A stretch of DNA of 64,000 nt from Nitrosospira sp. Nsp2 (GTDB lineage: Bacteria > Pseudomonadota > Gammaproteobacteria > Burkholderiales > Nitrosomonadaceae), in assembly GCF_003050965.1 (NCBI RefSeq), contig NZ_QAOU01000003.1, positions 372,001-436,000 on the forward strand, written 5' to 3'. Each line of letters opens with the position of its first letter. Positions within the stretch are counted from its first letter, which is position 1. Shown piece by piece: positions 39,622-49,200 of the stretch. Under the pieces are notes generated by a model. That model saw only the letters and a program-made list of their open reading frames with translations. It was not told the origin of the DNA and did not search any database. A program made the position numbers and the translations under genes.

Positions 39622-40778
39622 TCCCACATCTTCCAATGAAATTCTTGTGACCGAGTGCCCGGTTCTTCGTCTGCCAGCATCTGGTATATCCCGTTGCGAA
39701 ATTCGATAGGGGTGTAGTCGTATCTACAGAGCCGGTCAACCTGCAGCGCGCATCGATCAAAATAGAACGCTTGTGACTTTTTGTGCAGGTCAATGATGCT
39801 CAGGCTAGACGGGCACTGGGCAAGATAACTACGCCAACTACTGATATGGGATCTGTATTGATTGCGCCTATAGTCCTCGATGTCCGACTGAGGAACGGTG
39901 CAATCCTTGATCAGCTCGTAGATATAGTGTTGCGCATGTAACAAATCTACTGTCGCTTCAAGGATACTGCTATCAGCACCAATCTCACTGAGCTTTTCAG
40001 CGAACCGGCGAGTTTGAACATCCATCTCACTCGCCTTGCGCTCTAGCGCCTTATAATCCACTTTGGGAAACTTCCAAGTTCCCACCATGTATCGTGAAGT
40101 CAACTCGCGAGTCTTATCAGTAAACGCTTCGCTGGTAATCTGCCAACTAGTGGTCATGAAACTCGGGCTGGTCATAAAGCCGAACATATCGTTCATGTAA
40201 TCATCGCCGTGATGAGCACTGATGGCGCGCAAGTGCTGTTTTTTATAGTGCGCGATGCGCTCCATAAGGCTCGACTGGTCGGTGACGATCTGAATCTTTG
40301 AGAGTGCATCCATGAGATCTACGCGGCGATCATCCGCAAGCACTTTACGCTGCAATTCTAAGCTCCTGGAAGCAGTCATCTTGCCGGACCCCGCCAGCCT
40401 TGCTTCCGAATTGCTGCGAATATCCTCCAGCACCTGCAATCTTTGCTTAGCGGTTAGACTCCCCCGATTTTTCAGGCTCGTATCTTCACCGAGGCTCTGT
40501 GTCGTCAGCAGAACTAGGGTGGAGTACTGTCGAAATCGGGACTCTGGCTTGAGCCAGTTATTCAACGTGTTCCAGAAGTTAGGGTGGCCATCGGTCAAAT
40601 TGTCGGCATAGTACTTAACCTCCATCTGTTTTTTGTCCGCGACTGTTACGTCACCAAAGACTTCAATCCATAGGATTTCACCATCCTCAAGCGAGTGGCA
40701 ATACTCCATTGCCACCAGTATCTGGTACTTGAGGGCTATAAAAAGTTTGGTTGCGTCAAAATCGAGTTTTTCGTCCAC
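39618..40778 (-). CDS. ABC-3C system CTD-type protein, possible nuclease-like N-terminus
   Basis: A 386-residue soluble protein, first gene of the three-gene operon. GTG 40778 has GAGGGG close upstream, which overlaps the stop of the hsdM remnant. Residues 37-57 (WIEVFGDVTV..KQMEVKYY) show an acidic-x3-Asp then Glu-x-Lys pattern (Glu39, Asp43, Glu53, Lys55) like PD-(D/E)xK or DUF4297-type nucleases. The C-terminal region, with LCRYDYTPIEFRNGIYQML, resembles the ABC-3C C-terminal domain. The nuclease idea is inference; the family assignment comes from context and pattern. Confidence 0.65.
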   Translation of the reverse strand: MDEKLDFDATKLFIALKYQILVAMEYCHSLEDGEILWIEVFGDVTVADKKQMEVKYYADNLTDGHPNFWNTLNNWLKPESRFRQYSTLVLLTTQSLGEDTSLKNRGSLTAKQRLQVLEDIRSNSEARLAGSGKMTASRSLELQRKVLADDRRVDLMDALSKIQIVTDQSSLMERIAHYKKQHLRAISAHHGDDYMNDMFGFMTSPSFMTTSWQITSEAFTDKTRELTSRYMVGTWKFPKVDYKALERKASEMDVQTRRFAEKLSEIGADSSILEATVDLLHAQHYIYELIKDCTVPQSDIEDYRRNQYRSHISSWRSYLAQCPSSLSIIDLHKKSQAFYFDRCALQVDRLCRYDYTPIEFRNGIYQMLADEEPGTRSQEFHWKMWE

Positions 40779-40784
40779 AGCCCC

Positions 40785-41721
40785 TCAAACCTTGGAAGCG
40801 GCGCTAGCGCCACCGATGTCCTTGAGCCTCTCCTTGTCCACTGCGTTGACGTTGAGGGGCGGATTGGCGAGGACGAAGTCGAATTGGCCGGGGGCGGTAT
40901 GCGGGTCGTCGTAGTAGCTGTTGACGTTGCCACCGTGGCGGACGTCACCCTCTAGCCTATGCACGGCGAGGTTAAGGCGGCATAGGCGGCTGGTATCATC
41001 GGCCTTCTCGACGCCGCAGATGGCGAGTTCGGCAGCGGGGTTCTTCTGGGGCTCCGCGACAAAGCGCGCGGACTGCACGAACATGCCGCCTGAGCCGCAG
41101 GCGGGGTCGAGGATGCGGCCGTGGAAGGGTTCGATGACCTCGGCCAGCAGCTTGACGATGCTGCTCAGCGTGTAGAACTCGCCGCCCTTCTGTCCTTCGG
41201 TACAGGCGAACTCGCCGTGGAAATATTCAAAGATGCGGCCGAAGGCATCGAAATCGATGCCGGCGCGAATTTCGGACACCTTCTTTAGCAGCTCCTTGAG
41301 CCGGGTCCTAGTGAAGAGGTTATAGGTCTTGGGCAGCAAGCCGGCGAGCTGCAGGTTGTGCTTTTCGATCTCGCGCATTGCACCATTCACCTTGGGGCCG
41401 ATGTCGGCCACCTCGGGCAGCGTTAGCAGGTAGTCGAAGTGCGCCCCAGGGGCGAGGTAGAGGATGCCTTCGGCGTGGTAGGCGGTGGGTTCATCAACCC
41501 GGCTACCTCTGCGGGATGATGCGCTCGCCCCCTTCGAGCTTGCTGCGCTGGAGGGCGAAACAGATTTCGGCAAAGCGCAGGAAGACCAGGCCAAGGATAG
41601 GTCCGGAATGTTCCTGCGCCTTGAGGCCCGAATTGGCTCGGAACTGGTCGGCGGCATCCCACGGGCGCTTTTCGAGCGACTTGGAAGCGGAGTCTTTTTC
41701 GGAAGGAGCTATCCAATGCAT
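40785..41721 (-). pseudogene. Type I restriction-modification methyltransferase remnant (hsdM)
   Basis: An N6-adenine methyltransferase fragment in two frames. Codons from ATG 41721 give the N-terminal HsdM domain ([19 protein letters not shown], then [13 protein letters not shown]) until a TAG near 41503. The frame then shifts by one and continues from [20 protein letters not shown] through the AdoMet motif DPACGSGGMF to the catalytic FVLANPPLNV. The protein breaks off right after, at KDIGG, where the ABC-3C operon starts. The usual 3' half, hsdS and hsdR are absent. A non-functional relic. Confidence 0.88.
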
Positions 41722-42239
41722 AAATAATCTGCCTCAACGAGCTCGAGGCCGCTGTCGTGGACGGCTATTGATGTAGGGCCATCGGCTGCGGTCTCCCTTA
41801 AGTTGTATTCTGTCTCGGTAAAGCGGTATTCATTCAGCCGAGGAAGGTTGTTATTGTCCGTTAAATTCCACTGACGAGCTATAGCATTATCCGTTGCCGT
41901 TGCCGGACGACAGGGAGCCGTCCCGAAAAATCGATTGATCGCGACCGTTTTTCAGTAGATAGTGTTAACAGACAAGGCTAAACACTCAGCTATGTCGTTC
42001 GCCTGAGCCGTGATGAGTGAGCGTGAAGGTGAATAGCTCGGGAGATATCGCGAGAAGAATGAATCAATAACTAGAGTCAGTTCTGTCGATACGCCAGTTG
42101 ACCAGAGGGAAATCCAAAACCGGTACAAAATCGGTAGGAACTCCTCAATGCGAGTTACTACGGGCAACTCAAGCTGCTTTTTCCGGTTTAACGTTTAATA
42201 GTACGTTGGATTGCTCCGCACCTTAGCGGACACTCCAGG
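41722..42239. other. 518-bp stretch without recognisable gene
   Basis: AT-richer than its neighbours. Frames of 60-70 codons exist but show no motif or start signal. It ends close to the CGGTTTAACGT repeat at 42184 that is also found at the end of ychF. Confidence 0.5.
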
Positions 42240-42889
42240 TTATTTTCCGGCACTCCACCGGGAATTTCGCATCAGGCTGCAAAAGTCCGTGCGGTGGAAA
42301 TGGGGATCCTTGTCCGCCACCACATCGGCGAGGCCGGTGCCATGAGTGGTCTCAGGCCGACGCTTCAGACCGTCGTAAAGGGCTTGCAGAAGGTCCTCCG
42401 AAAGTCGTGGTGGATGCGGATGAGCCGTTTCGAGAGCATTCCCCTGCGTATGGGTGAATTGATCATAGCCAAGGCCCACAAGGTCCATCATAACGCCTGC
42501 GGCAGTAAGTGTGGCGATGGGGTGCAGATGCACGGGAATTCCCGGCGTCGTGTGCAGCGCGATCGCAAGCCAGACTCTCTCGATAGCAGCTTCCGAAATG
42601 CGGTGGCTCCGCAGGAAATCGCGCGCGGTATTGGCGCCATCCACCTCGAAGCGCAACCGGCTTTCTCGAAAGCCGGCGGTCAGGCCGACATCATGGAACA
42701 TGGCTGCGGTGTAGAAAAGTTCCGGATCGAAGCTCAGACCCTTACGCTTTCCAGCCAAGGCGCCCCAAAATAGACCCTGGTAGAGTGCTCAAATAGAAAG
42801 CCACTCTCGGTATCTTTAATGAACTGCGTTGCTTCGCGCGCGTTTGGCTTATTGAGGATTCTAACGCCGGAAATTTCGCTGACGATCAT
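42240..42889 (-). pseudogene. HD-domain phosphohydrolase, frameshifted
   Basis: The start ATG 42889 opens a frame with ISGVRILNKPNAREATQF and the HD-family FEHSTRVY motif, but it shifts frame inside TTTTGGGG around 42765. The continuing frame gives ALAGKRKGLSFDP, the metal motif AAMFHDVGLTAG, and LHTTPGIPVHLHPIATLTAAGV down to the stop at 42240. Restoring one base would give a protein of about 216 residues similar to small HD-domain hydrolases. Substrate unknown. Confidence 0.8.
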
Positions 42890-42931
42890 ATCTATACTCC
42901 ATCACGTCTTAAGATAAATGTGCATAATCAT

Positions 42932-43170
42932 CTGCAGCGCGACTTTACAGCAAGTAAGCCCAACACCCGGTGGGTGGCGTACATAACTTATGTGCGCACC
43001 CAGGAAAGCTGCTTTATCTGTGCATAGTCGTGGATCTGTACTCGGGCATCCTGGTAGGCTGGTCGATGAGCCACTGCCAGGATCGGCAACTGGTGTTACA
43101 AGCCGTACTCATGGCGCTGTGGCAACGTAAGGCAAAAACTACGGTCGTCCTGCATTCGGATCGCGGCTGA
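42932..43170 (+). mobile_element. IS3-family transposase (orfB) remnant
   Basis: Truncated integrase core. The first frame gives LQRDFTASKPNTRWVAYITYVRTQE; after a frameshift the next gives YLCIVVDLYSGILVGW and HSDRG, ending at a stop. DD(E) motif parts D and the HSDRG region remain; the 5' and 3' parts and inverted repeats are not visible. Confidence 0.85.
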
Positions 43171-43289
43171 TCGTAACTCCTCCATTATCTATTTTAGCCA
43201 ACACTGGCCTGCAAAGAAGCTCGGCCCATACTATTCTTTAAAGGGCGAGTAAAAGATGAGTTAACTAAAACATGAAACGGAGGGATAGT

Positions 43290-43484
43290 ATGAAGTACAA
43301 GGTTCTTATTACCCCGGTGGCCCCCTCGATCGACACTCACCCCAATTTCACCGGCGTTCTGGCGGATTATGAGGTTGACGCCAGCTCGGAATCCGAAGCG
43401 GGGGACGTTGCCTTTGACCGTTTCTGCCAGGAGAACCCCTTCCGCTCTCATCGCCGTGATGATTTCATCATAAATGTGAGTTAA
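43290..43484 (+). CDS. Small hypothetical protein
   Basis: A 64-residue acidic protein beginning MKYKVLITPVAPSIDTHPNF. GGAGGG lies about six bases before ATG 43290, so I favour it over the ATG at 43272. No signal peptide or membrane segment; no family recognised. It sits between the IS remnant and the core fmdB gene. Confidence 0.6.
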   Translation: MKYKVLITPVAPSIDTHPNFTGVLADYEVDASSESEAGDVAFDRFCQENPFRSHRRDDFIINVS

Positions 43485-43734
43485 GCCGGGTTCTTAGCTG
43501 GTCTCTACCCGATCCCCGATCAATCTGCACAATTTCCCGTGTCCCGCGAAGGCGCGATGCTGGTTTAGTAATTTTTCTACCCTTTCTACTTGTAACCGCG
43601 TTCACGGCCCGTATTTTGCGGTTAGCCCCAGGTAAGGAACCTTTGCTGAACGAGTCCTCAGCAGAGAACTTATTCATGGGTTCGTTAAGGTATAATTCCT
43701 TTTTATCTCGATTCCGCTTTTGCTGGAGGATGTC

Positions 43735-44043
43735 ATGCCGATATATGAATACCGTTGCGGGTCCTGCGGGTTTGAAAAAGAGTACCTGCAAAAGGTGAAC
43801 GACGCGCCGATCACGGCTTGCCCCGCCTGTGGCAGCGATGCTTATGCCAAGCTCATTTCCGCCGCCGGTTTTCAGTTGAAGGGCAGCGGCTGGTACGCTA
43901 CCGATTTCAAGAATGGCGGAAAGCCTAAATCCAAACCCGATGCCGAAACAGGCGCTGCCGCGAAGAGCGACACAGGTGCGGCGAAGAGCGACACCGCTAC
44001 CCCGGCTGCGCCGGCGGCATCCCCTGCCTGCGTTGACGACTAA
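43735..44043 (+). CDS. FmdB-type zinc ribbon protein
   Basis: A 102-residue protein with the FmdB/CxxC zinc-ribbon at the N-terminus (PIYEYRCGSCGFEKEYLQ then CPACGSDAYAK) and an Ala/Asp/Lys-rich low-complexity tail. ATG 43735 has GGAGG before it. It precedes DUF502 and aspS, a standard betaproteobacterial order. Confidence 0.93.
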   Translation: MPIYEYRCGSCGFEKEYLQKVNDAPITACPACGSDAYAKLISAAGFQLKGSGWYATDFKNGGKPKSKPDAETGAAAKSDTGAAKSDTATPAAPAASPACVDD

Positions 44044-44056
44044 CCCGCTGCGATAC

Positions 44057-44728
44057 ATGAAACGTTATTTCATCACTGGGCTCCTGATCTGGGTACCTCT
44101 CGGTATTACCGCTTGGGCGTTGAAATTTCTGATCAGCACAATGGACCAGTCGCTGTTGCTCCTTCCGCGCAGCCTGCAGCCGGAAACCCTGGTGGGCATC
44201 TACATTCCAGGCATGGGGGCGGTGCTGACCCTGCTTGTGGTATTCCTGACCGGTCTCGCCACCACCAACATTATCGGGCAGCGGCTGGTGGTCTTCTGGG
44301 AAGGCGTGCTGTGGCGCATACCGGTGGTGAAGTCTATCTATTATGGCGTCAAGCAGGTCAGCGATACTCTGTTTTCCAGTCAGGGCGAGGCTTTTCGCAA
44401 GGCGCTGCTCGTGCAGTATCCACGCCAGGGTTCCTGGACAATCGCGTTCATGACCGGGTCGCCGGGGGGCGATGTGGTCAATCATCTCAAGGGCGAGTAC
44501 GTGAGCGTTTATGTGCCTACCACGCCCAACCCTACCTCCGGTTTTTTCCTGATGATGCCGAGAAGCGACGTGATCGAACTCGACATGAGCGTGGACGCAG
44601 CGCTGAAGTACATCATTTCCATGGGCGTCGTCGCGCCCGGCAACGGAAAAAAACATCCTACCCCATCGCAGGCGGTGCTGCTGCATGGCGCCAACACCGT
44701 CAATTCGACGCCGAGCGAAAAACCCTGA
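44057..44728 (+). CDS. DUF502 integral membrane protein
   Basis: A 223-residue protein with two transmembrane helices (residues 5-25 and about 55-80) and a cytoplasmic tail. The family motif RIPVVKSIYYGVKQVSDTL is followed by VQYPRQGSWTIAFMTG and VYVPTTPNPTSGFFLMMP. Function unknown. Located 13 bp after fmdB and 30 bp before aspS. Confidence 0.92.
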   Translation: MKRYFITGLLIWVPLGITAWALKFLISTMDQSLLLLPRSLQPETLVGIYIPGMGAVLTLLVVFLTGLATTNIIGQRLVVFWEGVLWRIPVVKSIYYGVKQVSDTLFSSQGEAFRKALLVQYPRQGSWTIAFMTGSPGGDVVNHLKGEYVSVYVPTTPNPTSGFFLMMPRSDVIELDMSVDAALKYIISMGVVAPGNGKKHPTPSQAVLLHGANTVNSTPSEKP

Positions 44729-44758
44729 TTCCCTTACTTTTCCACTGATCGACTCGCC

Positions 44759-46525
44759 ATGCGAACTGACTACTGCGGCCTTATCGATACCAAATACCTG
44801 AACCGAACAATTACGCTTTACGGCTGGGTGCATCGCCGCCGCGATCATGGCGGCGTTATTTTTGTCGATTTGCGCGATCGAGAAGGCTTGGTGCAGGTGG
44901 TATGCGACCCGGATAATGCGGAGGCTTTCGGGATTGCAGAAAAAATTCGCAACGAGTTTGTTCTCAAAGTCACAGGCACTGTGCGGCATCGCCCAGCCGG
45001 GACGGTTAATCCGAATCTGGTGAGCGGCGAGATTGAGGTGCTGGTTCAATCTATCGAAATTCTCAACACGTCGTTGACTCCGCCATTTCTGATGGACGAT
45101 GAAAACCTGAGCGAATCCGTGAGGCTGGAGCACCGGTATCTCGATCTGCGGCGTCCTCAAATGCAGGCAAACCTGCGGTTGCGCTACAAGGTAGCAATGG
45201 CGATTCGCGTATTCCTCGATCAGCACGGTTTCCTGGACGTGGAGACCCCAGTGCTCACCAAGTCAACGCCGGAAGGTGCGCGCGATTATCTGGTGCCGTC
45301 GCGGGTTAACGTCGGGCATTTTTTTGCTCTTCCGCAGTCGCCGCAATTGTTCAAGCAACTGCTGATGGTTGCCGGCTTCGACCGCTACTACCAGATTACC
45401 AAATGCTTTCGCGACGAGGATTTACGGGCCGACCGGCAGCCTGAATTCACGCAGATCGATATCGAGACGTCTTTTCTGAACGAAGCCCAAATCATGGCGC
45501 TGATGGAAGAAATGATTTGCGGCGTGTTCAAGAGCGCCATGAATATCGATCTGCCGAACCCTTTTCCGCGCCTGCCGTACGCAGAAGCCATGTCACGCTA
45601 CGGTTCAGATAAGCCCGATTTGCGCGTTCCGCTGGTTTTAACCGAGCTCACCGATGTAATGAGGGAAGTGGATTTCAAGGTATTCCGCGAAGCGGCGCAA
45701 CGGCCTGGCGGACGGGTAGCCGCGCTTCTGCTGCCGGGTGGCGGCGAACTGTCACGCAAGGAGATAGACGACTACGGCAACTTTGTGGCGATATATGGGG
45801 CGAAAGGGCTCGCATACATCAAAGTCAATGCCCTTGAAAAAGGGGTGGAGGGCTTGCAATCGCCGATACTGAAATTTCTGCCTGAGAGCGTGGTGAACAT
45901 CGTTCTGGAGCGTACCGGCGCGCAAAACGGTGATCTCATCTTCTTCGGCGCAGACAAGGCCCACGTTGTGAACGAAGCACTGGGCGCGCTACGCGCAAAG
46001 GCCGGCCATGATCGTGGTCTCGCCGAAGCTGGGTGGAAGCCGCTATGGGTGGTCGATTTCCCCATGTTCGAACGGGATGAAGAAGAAAACCGCTGGAAGG
46101 CGTTGCATCATCCATTTACTGCTCCCGCGGATGGTCACGAGGATCTGCTGGAAAACGATCCCGAGAGGGCCTTATCCAAGGCGTATGACATGGTATTGAA
46201 CGGATCGGAGATTGGCGGCGGTTCAGTGCGTATCCATCGTCAGGAAATTCAGTCGAAAGTATTTCGCGCGTTGAATATCGGTGCTGATGAGGCAGACGAA
46301 AAATTCGGCTTTTTGCTGGAAGCGCTGCAATATGGCGCGCCACCCCATGGCGGCATCGCTTTCGGGCTTGACCGCGTCGTTGCCATGATGGCGGGCACTG
46401 AATCAATCCGCGATGTTATCGCCTTTCCCAAGACACAGCGTGCCCAATGCCTGCTTACGCATGCGCCCAGCGCGGTGGGCGAGAAACAGTTGCGGGAGCT
46501 GCACATCAAGCTGCGCCACATGTAG
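44759..46525 (+). CDS. aspS: Aspartyl-tRNA synthetase
   Basis: A class IIb synthetase of 588 residues. The N-terminal OB-fold binds the anticodon ([22 protein letters not shown]), the catalytic core has motif 2 [19 protein letters not shown], and motif 3 is [13 protein letters not shown]. The insertion domain typical of bacterial AspRS is present (about 285-420). Follows fmdB-DUF502. Confidence 0.98.
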   Translation: MRTDYCGLIDTKYLNRTITLYGWVHRRRDHGGVIFVDLRDREGLVQVVCDPDNAEAFGIAEKIRNEFVLKVTGTVRHRPAGTVNPNLVSGEIEVLVQSIEILNTSLTPPFLMDDENLSESVRLEHRYLDLRRPQMQANLRLRYKVAMAIRVFLDQHGFLDVETPVLTKSTPEGARDYLVPSRVNVGHFFALPQSPQLFKQLLMVAGFDRYYQITKCFRDEDLRADRQPEFTQIDIETSFLNEAQIMALMEEMICGVFKSAMNIDLPNPFPRLPYAEAMSRYGSDKPDLRVPLVLTELTDVMREVDFKVFREAAQRPGGRVAALLLPGGGELSRKEIDDYGNFVAIYGAKGLAYIKVNALEKGVEGLQSPILKFLPESVVNIVLERTGAQNGDLIFFGADKAHVVNEALGALRAKAGHDRGLAEAGWKPLWVVDFPMFERDEEENRWKALHHPFTAPADGHEDLLENDPERALSKAYDMVLNGSEIGGGSVRIHRQEIQSKVFRALNIGADEADEKFGFLLEALQYGAPPHGGIAFGLDRVVAMMAGTESIRDVIAFPKTQRAQCLLTHAPSAVGEKQLRELHIKLRHM

Positions 46526-46620
46526 ACGATTCAACGTTAAATTAACCCGCGAACGGACCAGTTCTGCCTGAAGACCGAAGACTTCTCAACCCGATCTTTC
46601 GCGGTATTTTTGCGGTGAAA

Positions 46621-47082
46621 ATGTACAAGATCCCGGTCTCCGTTCTGGTAGTCATCCATAGCCCCGATATGCGCGTATTGTTGCTTGAGCGGGCCGATCA
46701 TCCCGGTTATTGGCAATCCGTAACCGGTAGCCAAAACGAGGGCGAATCGCTTCAACAAACCGCGGTACGCGAAGTGGCTGAGGAAACGGGCCTGGACGCC
46801 AGCCGTTACGAGCTGACGGACATGGGGATTCAGAACGAATATGACATTTACGAGGAATGGCGGTGGCGCTACGCCCCGGAGGTGACACGCAATACCGAGC
46901 ATGCCTTCGGCCTACGGGTGCCTGAACCCATTCTCGTCACGGTGGCTGCGAGAGAGCACCTGGGGTTTGTCTGGCTGCCCTGGCAGGAGGCCGCGGAAAA
47001 GGTTTTTTCCCCGAGTAATGCGGAGGCGATAAGGAGGCTGGCTGTGGTTGAGGGCGCGACAGGCCACGCTGAAAAGCACTGA
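46621..47082 (+). CDS. nudB: Dihydroneopterin triphosphate diphosphatase (NudB-like Nudix hydrolase)
   Basis: Removes pyrophosphate in folate synthesis. It has 153 residues. The Nudix box runs GSQNEGESLQQTAVREVAEE then TGL, the ending of the motif matching GX5EX7REUXEEXGU. The N-terminus KIPVSVLVVIHSPDMRVLLLER and the tail WLPWQEAAEKVFSPSNAEAI are as in NudB. ATG 46621 is likely; GTG 46615 also possible. Confidence 0.93.
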   Translation: MYKIPVSVLVVIHSPDMRVLLLERADHPGYWQSVTGSQNEGESLQQTAVREVAEETGLDASRYELTDMGIQNEYDIYEEWRWRYAPEVTRNTEHAFGLRVPEPILVTVAAREHLGFVWLPWQEAAEKVFSPSNAEAIRRLAVVEGATGHAEKH

Positions 47083-47233
47083 CCGACTCCTACCTGCCAG
47101 CCTCAGCCGAGCTTTGGCGGGCTGCGTCATTTCAGGAACTCATCCAGGATTCGCTCCAGGACGAACTGATGTTCAGCATTTTTGTCTCATACTGTGTTTT
47201 TACTTGTGTTGATAGACGAAAACAGGAGTAGTC

Positions 47234-48334
47234 ATGCCAGCAGAAGCCATCGCGTTTGAACGTTTTGACAACCTGAAGGATGATGACTGCGAGCAGCGCA
47301 TCGCAGCGGCCAAAGCGGCGCTAGGCAGGCGCGCTGTGATACTCGCGCACCATTATCAGCGCGCGGATGTTTATAAACACGCCGATCTGACCGGGGATTC
47401 CCTTAAGCTCTCGCGCCTGGCGGCCGAAACCGACGCGGATTATCTGGTATTCTGCGGCGTGCATTTCATGGCCGAGGTGGCGGATATCCTCTCGAAGCCG
47501 GAACAGATCGCCATACTGCCCGACCTTTCTGCCGGGTGCTCGATGGCTGATATGGCGAATCTCGCCAAGGTGGAACGGGCCTGGCGCGAACTCGCGGAGG
47601 TTCTCGATCCCGACGAGGCGGTCATCCCTGTCACCTACATTAATTCGGCCGCCGACCTGAAAGCCTTCTGTGGCGAACATGGCGGCATCGTTTGCACATC
47701 CAGCAATGCTGCCAAGATATTGCAGTGGTCGTTTTCCCGGCGTGAGAAGGTATTGTTTTTCCCGGATCAGCATCTGGGACGCTGGAGCGGACATAACCTG
47801 GGAATTCCCCTGGATGAAATGCTGGTGTGGGATTTTGATGAGCCAATGGGGGGGCTCACGCCGGAACAAATCAGGAAGGCCAAGATACTTTTATGGAAGG
47901 GCCATTGCTCCGTGCATCAGATGTTCCAACCGCAGCACATACTGCGCTTTCGCAACCAATATCCTGAGGGAAAAGTCATTTCCCATCCAGAATGCAGCTT
48001 CGAGGTGTGCAAAAATTCCGACTATGTGGGCTCGACGGAGTACATCATCAAGACCATTCGTGAAGCGGAGAAGGGAACGCGCTGGCTGGTCGGCACCGAG
48101 TTGAATCTGGTCAGCCGCATCGCCGAGGAGTTCAAGCCCGACGGGAAAATAGTGCAGTTCATGGCATCGACAATATGCATGTGCTCGACCATGGCCCGCA
48201 TCGATCCCCAGCACCTGGCGTGGGCGCTTGAGAACCTGGTGGCGGGCAAGGTAGTGAATCAGATCAGAGTTCCGGCAGCCGAGGCGGAGCTGGCAAAGCT
48301 GGCCCTGGAGCGGATGCTTGAGGTGTCGTTGTGA
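47234..48334 (+). CDS. nadA: Quinolinate synthase A
   Basis: A [4Fe-4S] enzyme that condenses iminoaspartate with dihydroxyacetone phosphate for NAD synthesis. It has 366 residues. Cluster and substrate motifs are visible: VILAHHYQRADVYKHADLTG, FCGVHFMAEVADIL, GCSMADMAN, CSVHQMF and TICMCSTMARI. Good Shine-Dalgarno (CAGGAG) before ATG. The 151 bp after nudB carry an AT-rich promoter-like section. Confidence 0.97.
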   Translation: MPAEAIAFERFDNLKDDDCEQRIAAAKAALGRRAVILAHHYQRADVYKHADLTGDSLKLSRLAAETDADYLVFCGVHFMAEVADILSKPEQIAILPDLSAGCSMADMANLAKVERAWRELAEVLDPDEAVIPVTYINSAADLKAFCGEHGGIVCTSSNAAKILQWSFSRREKVLFFPDQHLGRWSGHNLGIPLDEMLVWDFDEPMGGLTPEQIRKAKILLWKGHCSVHQMFQPQHILRFRNQYPEGKVISHPECSFEVCKNSDYVGSTEYIIKTIREAEKGTRWLVGTELNLVSRIAEEFKPDGKIVQFMASTICMCSTMARIDPQHLAWALENLVAGKVVNQIRVPAAEAELAKLALERMLEVSL

Positions 48335-48447
48335 AGAGACCGCGCAGCACTTCCCCTCTGTGGGGAGGGAGCAGAAATCTCAGATATAACGGCGCGATGT
48401 GGATCACCTTCCGACCCGGGTTTTTCCGTTAAGCCGGCTGGTCATCG

Positions 48448-49200
48448 ATGGTCAATAAGCTGCATATCGCCACCTACAATATTCACAAGGGCTTTTCCCA
48501 TTTCAATCGGCGGGTAATGGTTCATCAACTGCGCGATAGCTTGCGCACGCTTAATGCCGACATTATCTTTCTGCAGGAAGTAATGGGTGAGCACAAGGGG
48601 CATTCAGAGCGGTTTCACAACTGGCCCTGCGACCCTCAATATGAGTTTCTGGCCCATTCGGTGTGGCCGGAATTCGCATATGGAAAAAATGCGGTCTACG
48701 ATGAGGGACACCATGGCAATGCGATTCTCAGCCGTTATCCCATCGTTCGCTGGGACAACCGGGATGTTTCCGCGCATCGGTTCGAAAACCGCGGCATGCT
48801 GCATTGCGAGATCAGCCTGCCCGGCTGGACCGAGAATTTGCATTGCATATGCGTCCACCTCGGATTGTTCAGGCGCGGGCAATCGCGGCAATTGCAGATA
48901 CTGGAACAGCATATCGAGCGCCTAGTGCCGCCACAGGCGCCCCTGGTTATCGCAGGAGACTTCAACGATTGGCGCGAACTTGCCAGCCGTGTACTGGTTG
49001 AGCGGCTTGAACTGTCGGAAGCCTTCGAGCTCACGGAGGGGAGAGTGGCGCGAAGTTTTCCATCCGCGCTACCGCTATTCCGGCTCGATCGCATCTATGT
49101 GCGCGGATTTCACGTGGAAGAGGCGCAGGTGCATCAAGGCCGCCCATGGTCGAAAATTTCCGATCATGCGGTTCTGACAGCAAGGATGGTTCGCCGATGA
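48448..49200 (+). CDS. Endonuclease/exonuclease/phosphatase family protein
   Basis: A 250-residue metal-dependent phosphoesterase of the EEP fold. Motifs: TYNIHKGF, DIIFLQEVMG (Glu for metal), the CVHLGLFRR segment, GDFNDWRE and ISDHAVL. Such proteins next to cardiolipin-type genes may act in membrane lipid metabolism, but no such gene is here. Its stop overlaps the start of the Sua5 gene. Confidence 0.9.
   Translation: MVNKLHIATYNIHKGFSHFNRRVMVHQLRDSLRTLNADIIFLQEVMGEHKGHSERFHNWPCDPQYEFLAHSVWPEFAYGKNAVYDEGHHGNAILSRYPIVRWDNRDVSAHRFENRGMLHCEISLPGWTENLHCICVHLGLFRRGQSRQLQILEQHIERLVPPQAPLVIAGDFNDWRELASRVLVERLELSEAFELTEGRVARSFPSALPLFRLDRIYVRGFHVEEAQVHQGRPWSKISDHAVLTARMVRR

Noticed and set aside
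36949-43289. CRISPR array or tyrosine integrase in the accessory island
   Set aside because: No regularly spaced repeats and no integrase motifs were seen; only a short direct repeat and IS remnants occur.
43997-45226. 409-codon open frame on the minus strand opposite DUF502 and aspS
   Set aside because: It is antisense to two well-supported genes, His/Arg-rich in composition, and shows no motif; high GC content produces such long frames.
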